A DNA stretch of 36,790 nucleotides, from contig JHXJ01000031.1 in assembly GCA_000621765.1 (NCBI GenBank), forward strand, positions 1-36,790, written 5' to 3'. The translations under genes and the position numbers were made by a program. The first letter of the stretch is position 1; each line of letters opens with the position of its first letter. This DNA is from Ruminococcaceae bacterium AB4001 (GTDB lineage: Bacteria; Bacillota; Clostridia; Saccharofermentanales; Saccharofermentanaceae). The notes beneath the pieces were generated by a model. That model saw only the letters and a list, made by a program, of their open reading frames with translations, made no database searches and was not told where the DNA came from. Of the stretch, positions 25,512 to 33,644 are shown in pieces.

Positions 25512-26258
25512 ATGGATATCAGGATCCTCGTGGCAACGCATAAACCATACTGGATGCCGGAAGACGGGATTTATCTTCCGATGCAGGTCGGATTTGCAGA
25601 TGACTTAGGATTCACGCGCGACAACACGGGCGATAACATAAGTTCAAAGAATAAGAATTACTGTGAGCTTACGGCTCTTTACTGGGCATGGAAGAACCTT
25701 GAAGCCGACTATATCGGCCTTGCTCATTACAGAAGGCATTTCACTTTGAAGAAGGGCTCTGATAAACACGAGTTGCCAATAACAGGCAAAGAGCTTGAAC
25801 CGCTTTTGAAAGATTACGATGTTATTCTTCCCAGGAAGCGTTATTACTACATAGAAACATCGTATTCGCAGTATGTTCACGCCCACCACAAGGAAGACCT
25901 GGATCTTACTGAGAAGATATTATGTGAGAAATACCCGGAATATCTTGATGCCTATAAGGAAGTTATGGGTAAGACATCAGGCCACAGGTTCAATATGTTC
26001 ATTATGAAAAAGGATGTCTTTGACGGCTATTGCAGTTGGCTTTTTGACATCCTCTTTGAACTTGAGAAAAGGCTTGATATCAGTACTTACAGCACCAACG
26101 ATGCACGTGTATTCGGCTTTGTTGGCGAGAGACTCCTTGATGTCTGGATTACCAGGAACAAGATCACATACAAAGAGATTCCGTATGTCTTTATGGAGAA
26201 CCAGAACTGGATCAAAAAGGGCGGAGCGTTCGTAAAGAGGAAGTTTAAGCACGATTGA
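25512..26258 (+). CDS. DUF4422-type glycosyltransferase
   Basis: The 248-residue protein begins MDIRILVATHKPYWMPEDG and has NYCELTALYWAWKN and IGLAHYRRHF, which are the hallmarks of DUF4422 proteins of capsule and exopolysaccharide loci, some annotated as galactosyltransferases. It is soluble, and presumably adds a sugar to the lipid-linked intermediate in the cytoplasm. The start lies 5 bases after the initiating transferase gene and the next gene follows 17 bases later, so it is mid-operon. Confidence 0.88.
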   Translation: MDIRILVATHKPYWMPEDGIYLPMQVGFADDLGFTRDNTGDNISSKNKNYCELTALYWAWKNLEADYIGLAHYRRHFTLKKGSDKHELPITGKELEPLLKDYDVILPRKRYYYIETSYSQYVHAHHKEDLDLTEKILCEKYPEYLDAYKEVMGKTSGHRFNMFIMKKDVFDGYCSWLFDILFELEKRLDISTYSTNDARVFGFVGERLLDVWITRNKITYKEIPYVFMENQNWIKKGGAFVKRKFKHD

Positions 26259-26275
26259 TTTATTGAAGAGTAAAG

Positions 26276-27181
26276 ATGAGTGATATTGTTGCGATAGTTG
26301 TTACATATAACCGAAAAGCAATGCTGCTTGAATGTATCGGGCATCTGCTTAAGCAGGCCAATGCCCAGACTGATATTCTTGTTATAGATAATGCGAGTTC
26401 TGACGGCACAAGAGATGATTTAAATGACTTGATCGAATCCGGAAAAATCTTATACTGCAATACCGGTTCTAACCTTGGCGGAGCCGGTGGTTTCCAGTTT
26501 GGTATGAAAGAAGCTTTAAAGAGAGGCTACAAGTATCTTTGGCTTATGGATGATGATGTCTGTCCTGATCCTGATTGCCTGGAAAAGCTGCTTGAGGCTG
26601 ATAAGACTCTTGATGGCCAATATGGTTTTTTGTCCAGTATTGCAAAATGGAAAGACGGGAGTCCCTGTAATATGAATATTCAGAAAACGACTCTCAGAAA
26701 AAAGATTGACGATTATTCTTCTCCGGCTGTTCCGGTAATAATGGCGACATTTGTTTCATTCTTTATTAAAGCTGAAACTGTTATTCGTTTTGGCCTTCCG
26801 ATCAAGGAATTCTTTATATGGGCCGATGATCTGGAGTATTCCAGAAGAATATCTCTTGAAATGCCCTGTTATGCAATTAACGGGAGTACTGTCATTCATA
26901 ATATGTCCAGCAATAATAAAGTAGGGATTGAGAGTGAAAGTGAAGACCGTTTGTGGAGATATGAGTACCTTTACCGGAACGAGGTTTACTTGTATTCGAG
27001 GGAGGGTTTTAAAGCAAAACTTTATCTTTTCTTGCGTGTCATATTGCATGTTTTACGTGTTTTATTCAAGGCTCATGAGGCAAAGAAAAAGAAGATCAGT
27101 GTTATATTGGGATCATATAAAAAGGGGTTCAAGTTCAGCCCTGAGATAGAATTTTACAATGAGATTGATGCAGGTGCCTGA
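26276..27181 (+). CDS. Family 2 glycosyltransferase, galactofuranosyl/rhamnosyl type
   Basis: The protein is 301 residues. The N-terminal GT-A fold is shown by VAIVVTYNRKAML, DNASSDGT and the DxD-like MDDDVCPDPD. The NTGSNLGGAGGF segment is typical of the GT2 group that contains GlfT-like galactofuranosyl- and rhamnosyltransferases. The IKEFFIWADDLEYSRR stretch contains a probable acceptor or catalytic acidic pair. The stop codon overlaps the next start by one base (TGATG), so translation is probably coupled. Confidence 0.85.
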   Translation: MSDIVAIVVTYNRKAMLLECIGHLLKQANAQTDILVIDNASSDGTRDDLNDLIESGKILYCNTGSNLGGAGGFQFGMKEALKRGYKYLWLMDDDVCPDPDCLEKLLEADKTLDGQYGFLSSIAKWKDGSPCNMNIQKTTLRKKIDDYSSPAVPVIMATFVSFFIKAETVIRFGLPIKEFFIWADDLEYSRRISLEMPCYAINGSTVIHNMSSNNKVGIESESEDRLWRYEYLYRNEVYLYSREGFKAKLYLFLRVILHVLRVLFKAHEAKKKKISVILGSYKKGFKFSPEIEFYNEIDAGA

Positions 27182-28164
27182 TGAATAATTCAAAAACAGA
27201 TATATCTGTCATAATGGCAACATATAATCCTATATGGGATAAGTGTATTTTCACATTAGACTCGATTATCGGTCAGGCTGATGTTGAACTTGAATTGATA
27301 ATTGTTGATGATGGTTCTAAGAATAACTGTTTTCCCGAAATAGAGACATACCTTAACCGGAAAGATTTTAAAAACTATAAACTGATCGACCACAGTACTA
27401 ACCAGGGTACAGTTAAGAATTACTACGATGGTGTGTGCGCTGCGGCTGGTAAATATATAAAGCTGATCAGTCCGGGTGATGCTTTGTTTAATGAGACTTC
27501 ATTATACGATTGGATTATTTTTCTTGAAGAAAGCGGTAAAAGATGGTCATTTAGTGATGCAGTTTATTATTCTTCAGATAACTCTGCTAATCAGATCATT
27601 AAATGTCCTGTCGCGCCGAGGATCATTGATTGCTATGAAAAGAATAATGAATCAGAGTGCATTTGGAATTATGTAGTGTTGGAAGATCTTCCTCTCGGTG
27701 CTGCAATTCTGTGTCAGAGAGAGCTGTTTTTGGAATATCTGACTCAGATAATTGATGTGGTCGTATATTCTGAAGATCTGTCATATGTTGCTATGATGTA
27801 TGATGGGATCCTTCCTGCATATTATTGCCGGCCAGGCATTATTTATGAATTCGGCTGCGGCGTGTCTACTATTAACGATGAAAAGTGGAGAAGCAGATTC
27901 CATAATGACCAGAAGAACGCGGAACTACGGATTGCTGATAAATCTGTTACTAACGAACTCCAAGGCAGGATCACCAAGGCATTACGTAAGATCAACTCAG
28001 GAGATGAGAAGAAAAAACGTCTGTTAAAGAATCTGCAAAAGGGCGGATTAAAGAAAGTGCTGAAATACAGGTTTGATCCTCGTATGTCGTCTACGGACAT
28101 TACTTCCTGCGGGCAGTGGTTGAATGATTATATTTCAAATTCGAGGTGCTTAGATGAATCCTAA
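27181..28164 (+). CDS. Family 2 glycosyltransferase
   Basis: The 327-residue protein has the GT-A N-terminus ISVIMATYNPIWDKCIFTLDS, IIVDDGS and KLISPGDALF, where the usual DxD position is less clear than in the neighbours. It shares one base with the previous gene and overlaps the next by 11 bases. The C-terminal part is Lys/Arg-rich (DEKKKRLLKNLQKGG) and may contact the membrane. Donor and acceptor are unknown. Confidence 0.82.
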   Translation: MNNSKTDISVIMATYNPIWDKCIFTLDSIIGQADVELELIIVDDGSKNNCFPEIETYLNRKDFKNYKLIDHSTNQGTVKNYYDGVCAAAGKYIKLISPGDALFNETSLYDWIIFLEESGKRWSFSDAVYYSSDNSANQIIKCPVAPRIIDCYEKNNESECIWNYVVLEDLPLGAAILCQRELFLEYLTQIIDVVVYSEDLSYVAMMYDGILPAYYCRPGIIYEFGCGVSTINDEKWRSRFHNDQKNAELRIADKSVTNELQGRITKALRKINSGDEKKKRLLKNLQKGGLKKVLKYRFDPRMSSTDITSCGQWLNDYISNSRCLDES

Positions 28165-29101
28165 AGTAAGCATCCTTATTATCTCATATAATGAATTGGG
28201 TTTTCTGTCACAGGCCGTAGAATCATGCTTATCTCAGAAATACGATAATATTGAGATCATAATAGGTGACGATGGATCAACTGATGGCAGTATTGAATAC
28301 ATACAGTCTTTAGGAGATAAAGTCCGACACTTCATTATGACCAGAGATAATGAACCCGTTATTCCAAGTATACGTGTATCAAATGTTATTAGACGCGGAC
28401 TGGATTTATCAGATGGTGATTATTTCACGATACTTTCAGGGGACGATTATTATATCTATCCCGAATTTATATCAACAGCTGTCTCCTTTTTAGAAAACTA
28501 TCCTGACTATTTTGCTTATGTATATGGTTTTCAACAAGTTGATGAATCCGGCAAAAAACTCATGGAGTTTTTACCCAATATTCTATCCAACAATTTATAT
28601 TGGAGTGGAGAGTATATTCATATTTCTTCTTTTGTGTTTAGAAAATTACATAGTGATGAATTGCTTAATAGAATGAGTGATGATACCGGTCTTGTATATG
28701 TTTTAGCTAACAAAGGAAAGTGGAAATATGATAAAAAATCATCATTAGCTTACAGACAGAGGGAAAAAAGCATACAGCATAAGGCTGACATGAATGAACT
28801 CTGCATATTAGAGATGATGATATTTCAGGATATATTGAATAGTTCAAATAACAACATAAAACGCAATGCTACGTTAGCTCATTTTTACAAGCCCGTTTCA
28901 TATCTGTCTAAGCACAGAAATGAATTGACGGACAGTAAATACTCTAAGTATTTTTCAAGTTGCAGTAAATACGGAAACAACATACTGAAATCAATTGCTG
29001 ATGGTGATTTTGGAATATTTAAGCTTTTCGGAATGCTTGTTTTTTATTTGTTCTATAAGGTTATTAGAAAAGCTAATAAAATAGCTAACATGAATAAATA
29101 G
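28154..29101 (+). CDS. Family 2 glycosyltransferase
   Basis: The 315-residue protein starts inside the end of the previous gene, with GAGGTG upstream as ribosome site. It shows VSILIISYNELGFLSQAVESC, IIGDDGSTDGS and the DxD-type SGDDYY, all typical of family 2 enzymes. The C-terminus has a hydrophobic segment (FKLFGMLVFYLFYKVI) that could hold it at the membrane near the lipid-linked acceptor. From here to about 30640 the DNA looks richer in A/T than the flanking genes. Confidence 0.85.
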   Translation: MNPKVSILIISYNELGFLSQAVESCLSQKYDNIEIIIGDDGSTDGSIEYIQSLGDKVRHFIMTRDNEPVIPSIRVSNVIRRGLDLSDGDYFTILSGDDYYIYPEFISTAVSFLENYPDYFAYVYGFQQVDESGKKLMEFLPNILSNNLYWSGEYIHISSFVFRKLHSDELLNRMSDDTGLVYVLANKGKWKYDKKSSLAYRQREKSIQHKADMNELCILEMMIFQDILNSSNNNIKRNATLAHFYKPVSYLSKHRNELTDSKYSKYFSSCSKYGNNILKSIADGDFGIFKLFGMLVFYLFYKVIRKANKIANMNK

Positions 29102-29107
29102 ATATTT

Positions 29108-30640
29108 ATGCACGAGAAAAAGGTAATAAACAACAGTATAATCGCTCTGATCTTCAAGATATTAATGCTTGTGATCGGTTTTGTATCCCGAAAGATCTTC
29201 ATCGTATTTTTAAGTGAAGAAGTCTTGGGATTGAATTCTCTGTATTCAAATCTTTTGGACTTGCTGAATCTGGCTGATCTGGGGATCGGTGTAGCTGTTC
29301 AGTATCAGTTATATGGTCCATTAGTAAATAAGGATTACATAAAACAATCTAAGATCCTGTCTGCTGCCAAAAAGATCTATAACCTGATAGGTGTTATTGT
29401 ATTGCTGACGGGTATTGTCCTATCATTCTTCATCAGATATTTGATCGAAGAAACAACTTTTCCTATTTCTTTTGTAAGAACTTCATTTTTGATAAGTGTT
29501 ACCGGAGTTGCATTAGGATACTTTTTCGTACATAAAAGACTGTTCTTAAATGCAGATGAAAACATGGGAATGGTCAATATAATCGATCTTATTTCAAAAG
29601 TATGTATCACTGTAATTTCGCTGATATTAACAATTGTTTTTAGAAATTACTTTCTCTATTTAATCATCAACGCATCTTATTCTTTAATTGCCAATATTTT
29701 TATTCATTTCATCTTCAAAAGACATTACCCTGATATTGTTTCGAATATGAAAGATATTTCCGCAGAGAAAAAGGAGTTGACGGCAGACTTAAAAAACGTA
29801 ATTCCGATGAAGTTCTCAAATTATGTATATAACTCTACTGATTATATGATAATTTCCCGAATACTAGGATTTATTACAATCGCCCGTTATTCTAATTATA
29901 TGACTGTGATCAATGGGATCATGGGAGTTGAATATCTGATAGGTAACGTTGTTTCGCCTTCAATAGGCAAACTTATTAAAGAAAAGAATAATGGTAATGA
30001 TGTTTATCAGTATTACTTATTGTATCAGTATACTCATTTCGTATTTACAAATTTCTGCACCTTCTCTCTGACGTTGGTATTAGTGCCTTTTATATCAATA
30101 TGGCTGGGCTCACAATATTTATTTGATTCAATAATCATGGGTTTACTGGTATTTGATTTTTATATTCATTCTATGTATCAACCGGCTTATGTTATGTATG
30201 CAGCCGCCGGGAAATTCAAAAACGACAAGATTATCACAATAATAAGCGGTGTTCTCAATATTGTAATCTCATTAATAGCAGTTCATTTTATTGGCCTTTC
30301 CGGTGTAATTCTGGGAACGATACTTACAGATATTTACATTTGGATTGTCAGATCATATCAAATGGTCGGAAAATACTTTATGCAATCGATAAAAAAGCAT
30401 GTGATGTTAATGGCTAAATACACGTTTATAACTATACTGTGTGTTGCTATATCAGTATTGCTTTCTGTATATTTGTCTTTTGACAATCTTATAGCAGATC
30501 TTATTATTAAACTTTTGATATGCATAGTTGTTCCCAATTTGATCTCAATTGCGTTTACGTTTAAATCAGCCGAATATAAAAATGCCAAGCAGGTAATACA
30601 TAACAGGGTTAATGTGCTGTTCGGGTCGGATGAAAAATAA
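29108..30640 (+). CDS. Wzx-type polysaccharide flippase
   Basis: The 510-residue protein has about 12-14 hydrophobic segments and opens with NNSIIALIFKILMLVIGFVSRKIFIVFL, then GLNSLYSNLLDLLNLADLGIG, which matches the polysaccharide transporter (PST) branch of the MOP superfamily. Such proteins flip undecaprenyl-linked repeat units to the outer face. It is the last gene of the glycosyltransferase run and starts 6 bases after the previous stop. Together with the Wzy-like protein and the initiating transferase it makes a complete Wzx/Wzy-type pathway. Confidence 0.88.
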   Translation: MHEKKVINNSIIALIFKILMLVIGFVSRKIFIVFLSEEVLGLNSLYSNLLDLLNLADLGIGVAVQYQLYGPLVNKDYIKQSKILSAAKKIYNLIGVIVLLTGIVLSFFIRYLIEETTFPISFVRTSFLISVTGVALGYFFVHKRLFLNADENMGMVNIIDLISKVCITVISLILTIVFRNYFLYLIINASYSLIANIFIHFIFKRHYPDIVSNMKDISAEKKELTADLKNVIPMKFSNYVYNSTDYMIISRILGFITIARYSNYMTVINGIMGVEYLIGNVVSPSIGKLIKEKNNGNDVYQYYLLYQYTHFVFTNFCTFSLTLVLVPFISIWLGSQYLFDSIIMGLLVFDFYIHSMYQPAYVMYAAAGKFKNDKIITIISGVLNIVISLIAVHFIGLSGVILGTILTDIYIWIVRSYQMVGKYFMQSIKKHVMLMAKYTFITILCVAISVLLSVYLSFDNLIADLIIKLLICIVVPNLISIAFTFKSAEYKNAKQVIHNRVNVLFGSDEK

Positions 30641-30648
30641 AGTCGATC

Positions 30649-30686
30649 ACAGGATAGAAATAACTGATACTATGTTATAATCCTGT
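30649..30686 (+). promoter_or_regulatory. Extended -10 promoter flanked by an inverted repeat, close to the LCP start codon
   Basis: TGTTATAAT (30673-30681) is a perfect extended -10 element. The expected transcript start falls at or within one base of ATG 30688, and no ribosome site is present. ACAGGAT (30649-30655) and ATCCTGT (30680-30686) form a perfect 7-bp inverted repeat around the core with 31 bases between centres, which could be an operator. Confidence 0.55.
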
Positions 30687-30687
30687 C

Positions 30688-31746
30688 ATGAAGATAAACA
30701 AAAGCACAATAAAGATAATCGGCGCGGCAATCGGTGTTATTGCCCTTATAGGAGGCGGCATTGGTGTCGCTTCTTATCTTGAGAACAAGTATGCAGAGAG
30801 CCCTGAAGGCGCTGGAAATGCGTTGAGCCGCACAGAAATCGATGCGGCTAACAGTGACCGCGAAAATGTCCTTAACAACTCAAATGCTGTACAGACCATT
30901 AACTACAACGGTCATACATACGCATATAATCAGGACCTGGAAGTCCTTCTCTTCCTTGGTGTTGACGACAGGGAAGTCATCGACTACTCCTCTGAAGGCA
31001 ACAACCGTAATTCGGCCCAGTCAGACGTGATCCTTCTTGCGATCTTTGATAAGGATAACCAGTCTTATTCATTGCTCCAGATCAACCGTGACACTATGGT
31101 CGACATGATGAAATACGACTATTTCGGCACATATACAGGTCTTATCAACGGACAGATTGCTCTTGCACACACATACAGGACCGGTATGGAGGATTCCTGC
31201 GAAGATACGAAGTTTGCCGTATCCAGATTCCTTTACGATGTAGAGATATCCAATTATTTCTGTCTTACGATGGATGCAATCCCGATAATCAACGATTCTG
31301 TCGGCGGCGTAACAGTAACAATCGAAGATGATTTCTCGGAAGTTGATCCGGAACTTGTAAAAGGTTCGACCGTAACGCTTCACGGTGCCCAGGCTGAGAC
31401 TTATGTCAGAAGCAGAAGGTCTATCGTAAACGATCCGACGAATATCAACAGAATGGGAAGGCAGAGGACATATATGTCGGCGCTCCTGCCTATGCTCGGA
31501 GAGAAAACAGCTAAGGACAGCAACTTTGCGTTGAAGTTATTTGACCAGATCTCACCTTATATGGTTACTGACTGTACAGTCGACCAGCTTACGACTTATA
31601 TCGAACAGTTCTCCGGCTATACACTCGACAAGATAGTTACTCCTGATGGAAAATCCGTTGAAGGCGAGAAGTTCATGGAATTCTATGTCGACGAATCCTC
31701 ACTGAGATCCATAGTTATCGATCTGTTCTACGTCGAGCAGGAATAA
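30688..31746 (+). CDS. LCP (LytR-CpsA-Psr) family cell-wall polymer ligase
   Basis: The 352-residue protein has a short cytoplasmic start, one N-terminal membrane helix (residues about 8-30) and an extracellular LCP domain. Conserved features are FLGVDDRE (about 90-96), SDVILLAIFDK (from Ser112), the catalytic-type Arg134 in INRDTMVDM and YVRSRRSIVNDPTNINRMGRQR, which holds the pyrophosphate-binding arginines. LCP enzymes transfer undecaprenyl-linked teichoic acid or capsule to peptidoglycan. It follows the flippase by 47 bases, which contain its own promoter. In this locus it would attach the finished polymer to the wall. Confidence 0.93.
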   Translation: MKINKSTIKIIGAAIGVIALIGGGIGVASYLENKYAESPEGAGNALSRTEIDAANSDRENVLNNSNAVQTINYNGHTYAYNQDLEVLLFLGVDDREVIDYSSEGNNRNSAQSDVILLAIFDKDNQSYSLLQINRDTMVDMMKYDYFGTYTGLINGQIALAHTYRTGMEDSCEDTKFAVSRFLYDVEISNYFCLTMDAIPIINDSVGGVTVTIEDDFSEVDPELVKGSTVTLHGAQAETYVRSRRSIVNDPTNINRMGRQRTYMSALLPMLGEKTAKDSNFALKLFDQISPYMVTDCTVDQLTTYIEQFSGYTLDKIVTPDGKSVEGEKFMEFYVDESSLRSIVIDLFYVEQE

Positions 31747-31765
31747 GGTTAGTTTTTCCTTAAAC

Positions 31766-31811
31766 TATTGATTATTCTCCCATATGAAACTCAGCTATTT
31801 GCTGATAGTAT
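31766..31811 (+). promoter_or_regulatory. 25-bp regulatory box plus extended -10 upstream of the TagD-like gene
   Basis: The box at 31766-31790 (TATTGATTATTCT, then CCCATATGAAAC) is followed after 12 bases by the extended -10 TGATAGTAT (31803-31811). The same box, identical at 22 of 25 bases and at exactly the same distance from an extended -10, lies at 33568-33613. The expected transcript start is near 31818. A small inverted repeat TCAGC/GCTGA (31791-31805) occupies the spacer only here. Confidence 0.6.
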
Positions 31812-31843
31812 TTATATATATATTTTTATGAGAGGCAAAACCA

Positions 31844-32326
31844 ATGATCATAGGATATACAACGGGAGTCTTTGATCTTTTTCATATAGGTCATCTTAAT
31901 CTTTTGAAGAATGCAAAAGGAATGTGTGACAAACTCGTTGTCGGTGTAACGGTTGATGAACTTGTTCAATACAAGGGAAAGCGTGCGATGATCCCGTTTG
32001 AGGACCGTATTGAGATCGTGCGTTCCATCAAGTACGTAGACGCCGCAATACCGCAGTATGACATGGATAAACTCAAAGCCTGTAAAGAACTTGGCGCAAC
32101 GATCCTGTTTGTCGGTGACGATTGGTATGGTAGCGAGAAGTGGGAGCAGTATGAAGAAGAATTTGCCAAAGAAGGCATAAAGATCGTTTACTTCCCGTAT
32201 ACCAAAGGTGTTTCCAGCTCGAAGATCACAAATACACTTAAACTTGTACGCGGCTGGACCAGCGAAGCCAGTGAAGAGGCTCTGAAATCTGATATATCAG
32301 ATGGAGCCGAAACTAACGATCAATGA
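31844..32326 (+). CDS. TagD-type cytidylyltransferase (glycerol-3-phosphate cytidylyltransferase family)
   Basis: The 160-residue protein follows GAGAGG by 7 bases. It has the HxGH nucleotide-binding motif (His14-His17 in DLFHIGH) and the second family motif as GVSSSKI near residue 130, where TagD has GISTTK. It is about 30 residues longer than typical TagD, with an acidic C-terminal tail. The family couples CTP to glycerol phosphate, ribitol phosphate-like or ethanolamine phosphate-like substrates to give CDP-activated precursors for teichoic acid or wall decoration. The stop overlaps the next start (ATGA), so the two products are probably made together. Confidence 0.88.
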   Translation: MIIGYTTGVFDLFHIGHLNLLKNAKGMCDKLVVGVTVDELVQYKGKRAMIPFEDRIEIVRSIKYVDAAIPQYDMDKLKACKELGATILFVGDDWYGSEKWEQYEEEFAKEGIKIVYFPYTKGVSSSKITNTLKLVRGWTSEASEEALKSDISDGAETNDQ

Positions 32327-33366
32327 CGGATAAAGACTTTTGCTGCAGTTCTTTTCTTGCTCTCAGGTATATCGAAAAGCCTGGCGTAGATTTCACTGAT
32401 AGATTCAGATACCGTCTTCCGGCCTTGCCTTCAGATGAAGGAAGGATTCTTGTAAAGACAGCTGAAGATATAAATGAATCCATCGAAAACCAGATAAAAG
32501 ATAAAGTAAAAGGCTATAAGAAAGTCGGTATTTTTCTTTCCGGCGGCATGGATTCCGGTATTCTTGCTTCATATCTTCCGGGAATAGATGCATATACTTT
32601 CAGATTCCTTGGCGGCAGTTTCCAGCAGGATGAATTAAAGCGCGCCGAGATGATAGCTGAAAAGAATAACATGAAACTCCATTATGTTGATATCGACTGG
32701 AGTACTGTGACGGATTATCTTAAGCCCGTAATGATCTCAAAAGGCGGTCCCGTACATTCCATTGAGCTGCAGTTATGCAAGGGAGCAGTGCAGGCCAAAG
32801 CTGACGGCGTAGATCTCATGATCATCGGTGATGCGAGCGATTACATCTTTGGCGGTATGGATAAGCTTCTGTCACAGGATTGGTCATTTGATGCCTTCGT
32901 GCAGAGATATATCTATGTTGATCCGTTTGAAGTTTTAAAGAATCCTGTAAGCGTCCGGTATCTGTTTGAAAGATACCGTAAGGGAGACAGTATAGACTTT
33001 GTCGAGATACTCGACAAATTGGCAGGACAGGAGAGTTATGGATCTTATGATAATGCTTTCGTTACTGCAGGACTTGATTATTTTGATCCCTATGAGAAGC
33101 TGAAGATGGCAGAACCATTGGATCTTAAGAGGATCCGCAGCGGTGAATCAAAGTATATGATCAGGGAATTGTACAAGATCAGATATCCCGATATTCCTGT
33201 TCCCGAGAAGACGCCGATGCCAAGACCGGTTGATTCTTATTTTGCTGACTGGAAGGGACCAACCAGACCGGAGTTTAAAGATAGCATTGAGATCGGAAAC
33301 TACGATGGCAACCAGAGATGGCTTCTCTGGTGTTTGGAACAGTTCCTGAACCTTATGGATGAGTGA
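32323..33366 (+). CDS. Stand-alone asparagine-synthetase-type ATP-dependent amidating domain
   Basis: The 347-residue protein carries the PP-loop ATP pyrophosphatase signature SGGMDS at residues 73-78 and a second asparagine-synthetase-like motif IIGDASDYIFGGMD, where AsnB has GDGADELFGG. The N-terminal glutamine amidotransferase domain of AsnB is missing: the first 70 residues do not start with a catalytic Cys2. It therefore needs ammonia or another amine donor, or it performs an AMP-forming ligation of a different kind. It overlaps the TagD-like gene by 4 bases, so it presumably acts on the same small molecule or polymer building block. The substrate is unknown. Confidence 0.82.
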   Translation: MTDKDFCCSSFLALRYIEKPGVDFTDRFRYRLPALPSDEGRILVKTAEDINESIENQIKDKVKGYKKVGIFLSGGMDSGILASYLPGIDAYTFRFLGGSFQQDELKRAEMIAEKNNMKLHYVDIDWSTVTDYLKPVMISKGGPVHSIELQLCKGAVQAKADGVDLMIIGDASDYIFGGMDKLLSQDWSFDAFVQRYIYVDPFEVLKNPVSVRYLFERYRKGDSIDFVEILDKLAGQESYGSYDNAFVTAGLDYFDPYEKLKMAEPLDLKRIRSGESKYMIRELYKIRYPDIPVPEKTPMPRPVDSYFADWKGPTRPEFKDSIEIGNYDGNQRWLLWCLEQFLNLMDE

Positions 33367-33567
33367 TCAGTAAAAAGTAAAGTATTTGGAAGTTTGAAGA
33401 CCCTCCGGACTACCAAAAAAGTCATTTTTACCGGAAAATAACTCAAATGGTAGTTTTTGGACCATTCTGACTCCCTGAAACTCACTTTATATTGAACTTA
33501 TAAAACCGTAAGAAGCCGCATTTTCTATGCTCTTCCAGCCTTCAATTTGCTGAATATATTATTCGTT

Positions 33568-33613
33568 TATTGATTATTCTGCCTAATGAAACATGCGGAA
33601 TAACTGCTAATAT
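33568..33613 (+). promoter_or_regulatory. 25-bp regulatory box plus extended -10 upstream of the repeat-protein pair
   Basis: The box at 33568-33592 (TATTGATTATTCT, then GCCTAATGAAAC) is followed after 12 bases by TGCTAATAT (33605-33613). Spacing matches the copy at 31766-31811 exactly. The expected start is near 33620. The remainder of the 278-base gap 33367-33644 shows no other convincing element. Confidence 0.6.
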
Positions 33614-33644
33614 AAAAATATATTTATTTATTGGGAGGAGTGTC

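Noticed and set aside
33400-33480. Possible hairpin from CTACCAAAAAA and GGTAGTTTTTGG
   Set aside because: The arms are far apart, mostly A/T pairs, and not followed by a T run or associated with another element.
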